A DNA stretch of 64,000 nt, taken from assembly GCF_020559915.1 (NCBI RefSeq), contig NZ_JAJCLZ010000013.1:1-64000 (forward strand). The letters are read 5' to 3'. Below, piece by piece: positions 63,551-64,000 of this stretch. How positions within the stretch are numbered: the first letter of the stretch is position 1; each line of letters starts with the position of its first letter. The notes beneath the pieces are model-generated. The model saw only the letters and a list, made by a program, of their open reading frames with translations. It was not told the origin of the DNA and ran no database searches. Source of the DNA: Ruminococcus sp. 210702-SL.1.03 (GTDB lineage Bacteria > Bacillota > Clostridia > Oscillospirales > Ruminococcaceae). The translations under genes and the position numbers were made by a program.

Positions 63551-63841
63551 CTATTTCAACAAACTTTCAACAGTAAATGACCTTGATTTTGTATACACCG
63601 TATCAGACGGCTTTTTTACAAGTATAGTATCCTCGCCGATGAGTGATATTTCAGAGCATTTTATGACTATATCGTCATCTCTGCCCATTATGCCGAAAGC
63701 GCGTGCGCGGCCGAATATCACCAGCGATACCACGCTCTCACTCTCGGTATCTATCTGAATATCGTCAACATACCCCAGCCTAAGCCCGCTTTTCATATCT
63801 ATAACTTCTTTATTGCGCAGTTCAGTAAGCGTGCAAAGCAT
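63551..63841 (-). CDS. YlmC/YmxH-family PRC-barrel protein
   Basis: A 96-aa single-domain PRC-barrel protein of the sporulation-associated YlmC/YmxH type: LCTLTELRNKEVIDMKSGLRLG at the start and LVIFGRARAFGIMGRDDDI in the middle. The ATG at 63841 is used because GAGGT lies 7-11 bases upstream. The family is found in spore-forming Firmicutes, with unknown biochemical role. Confidence 0.85.
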   Translation of the reverse strand: MLCTLTELRNKEVIDMKSGLRLGYVDDIQIDTESESVVSLVIFGRARAFGIMGRDDDIVIKCSEISLIGEDTILVKKPSDTVYTKSRSFTVESLLK

Positions 63842-63882
63842 TATAATCACCTCGGATAATTATACTGTTTTGCAGGGTTGTA

Positions 63883-64000
63883 CTATTCGTGTTCAAGAAG
63901 AAAATATTCTCCGCCGTTTATGTTCATTCCGCCTTTTATGCTCAGTTCTTCGCTGCCGAAAAGTGAATTTAGAAGTTTTGTATATTCCTCGATGTTATCG
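63883..64000 (-). CDS. C-terminal end of an unknown protein (cut by window edge)
   Basis: A minus-strand frame enters from the right edge and stops at 63883-63885. The 39 visible residues end NINGGEYFLLEHE. Too short to assign. Confidence 0.5.
   Translation of the reverse strand, partial: DNIEEYTKLLNSLFGSEELSIKGGMNINGGEYFLLEHE

Overview
The window reads as chromosome from an anaerobic, low-to-mid GC Firmicute (Clostridia). The best fit is a Ruminococcus-like member of the Oscillospiraceae. The evidence is a type I dockerin on a secreted autolysin, a divergent cohesin-domain surface protein with an NPDTG sorting-like tail, a PAS-containing sensory [FeFe]-hydrogenase with its PP2C partner, a hybrid cluster protein, ThyX instead of ThyA, and typical Firmicute RNA regulators (tyrosine T-box, lysine riboswitch, r-protein S2 leader). 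Everything here was read from the sequence without database searches, so family names rest on recognised motifs and genus-level placement is inference.

Layout. 1-330: end of an IS3-like transposase and a gene remnant. 0.4-2.9 kb: feoA-feoB-small Cys-rich membrane protein (ferrous iron uptake). 3.1-6.7 kb: a 1189-aa LacI-sensor/GGDEF/degenerate GGDEF/EAL protein. 6.7-8.4 kb: T-box-controlled tyrS. 8.4-12.6 kb: divergent cohesin and dockerin proteins and a 59-aa ORF. 12.7-15.5 kb: leuC and leuD split by a Dabb protein and an unknown protein. 15.6-16.1 kb: ECF transporter S component. 16.5-20.8 kb: CheY-like receiver, MshEN/CheX-like protein, sensory hydrogenase and PP2C phosphatase. 20.8-22.4 kb: hcp. 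23.2-29.7 kb: long run thyX-tmk-DUF2156-DJ-1-FTHF cyclo-ligase-mltG-U32. 29.7-36.7 kb: tyrosine recombinase, lipoprotein, tRNA-Ala, hydrolase, CPBP protease, DUF3783, EamA, PH-domain, FkbM methyltransferase and a 49-aa membrane protein. 36.7-40.3 kb: two-component system. 40.3-43.3 kb: two tandem solute-binding lipoproteins without permeases. 43.5-48.8 kb (minus): acyl-CoA synthetase, HAD phosphatase, tgt, unknown, queA. 48.8-52.5 kb: lysine riboswitch and asd-GNAT-dapA-dapB. 52.5-56.9 kb (minus): transglutaminase-DUF58-MoxR. 57.0-58.4 kb: two unknown small proteins and a flavin reductase. 58.4-61.6 kb: zinc phospholipase C-like secreted protein and an AT-rich ankyrin lipoprotein. 61.6-64 kb (minus): tsf, rpsB, YlmC/YmxH-like gene and a partial gene.

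Several blocks work as units: Fe(II) uptake; dTMP and folate supply (ThyX, Tmk, FTHF cyclo-ligase) leading into cell-wall synthesis (MltG); the lysine/DAP branch under a lysine riboswitch; queuosine tRNA modification (tgt, queA); and a probable hydrogen or redox-sensing signalling block at 16.5-20.8 kb. The most unusual material is that signalling block, the cohesin/dockerin pair built on a peptidoglycan hydrolase, the c-di-GMP sensor fusion, and the PLC-like protein with a terminator-like leader next to an apparently acquired ankyrin lipoprotein. Much of the rest is ordinary core chromosome.
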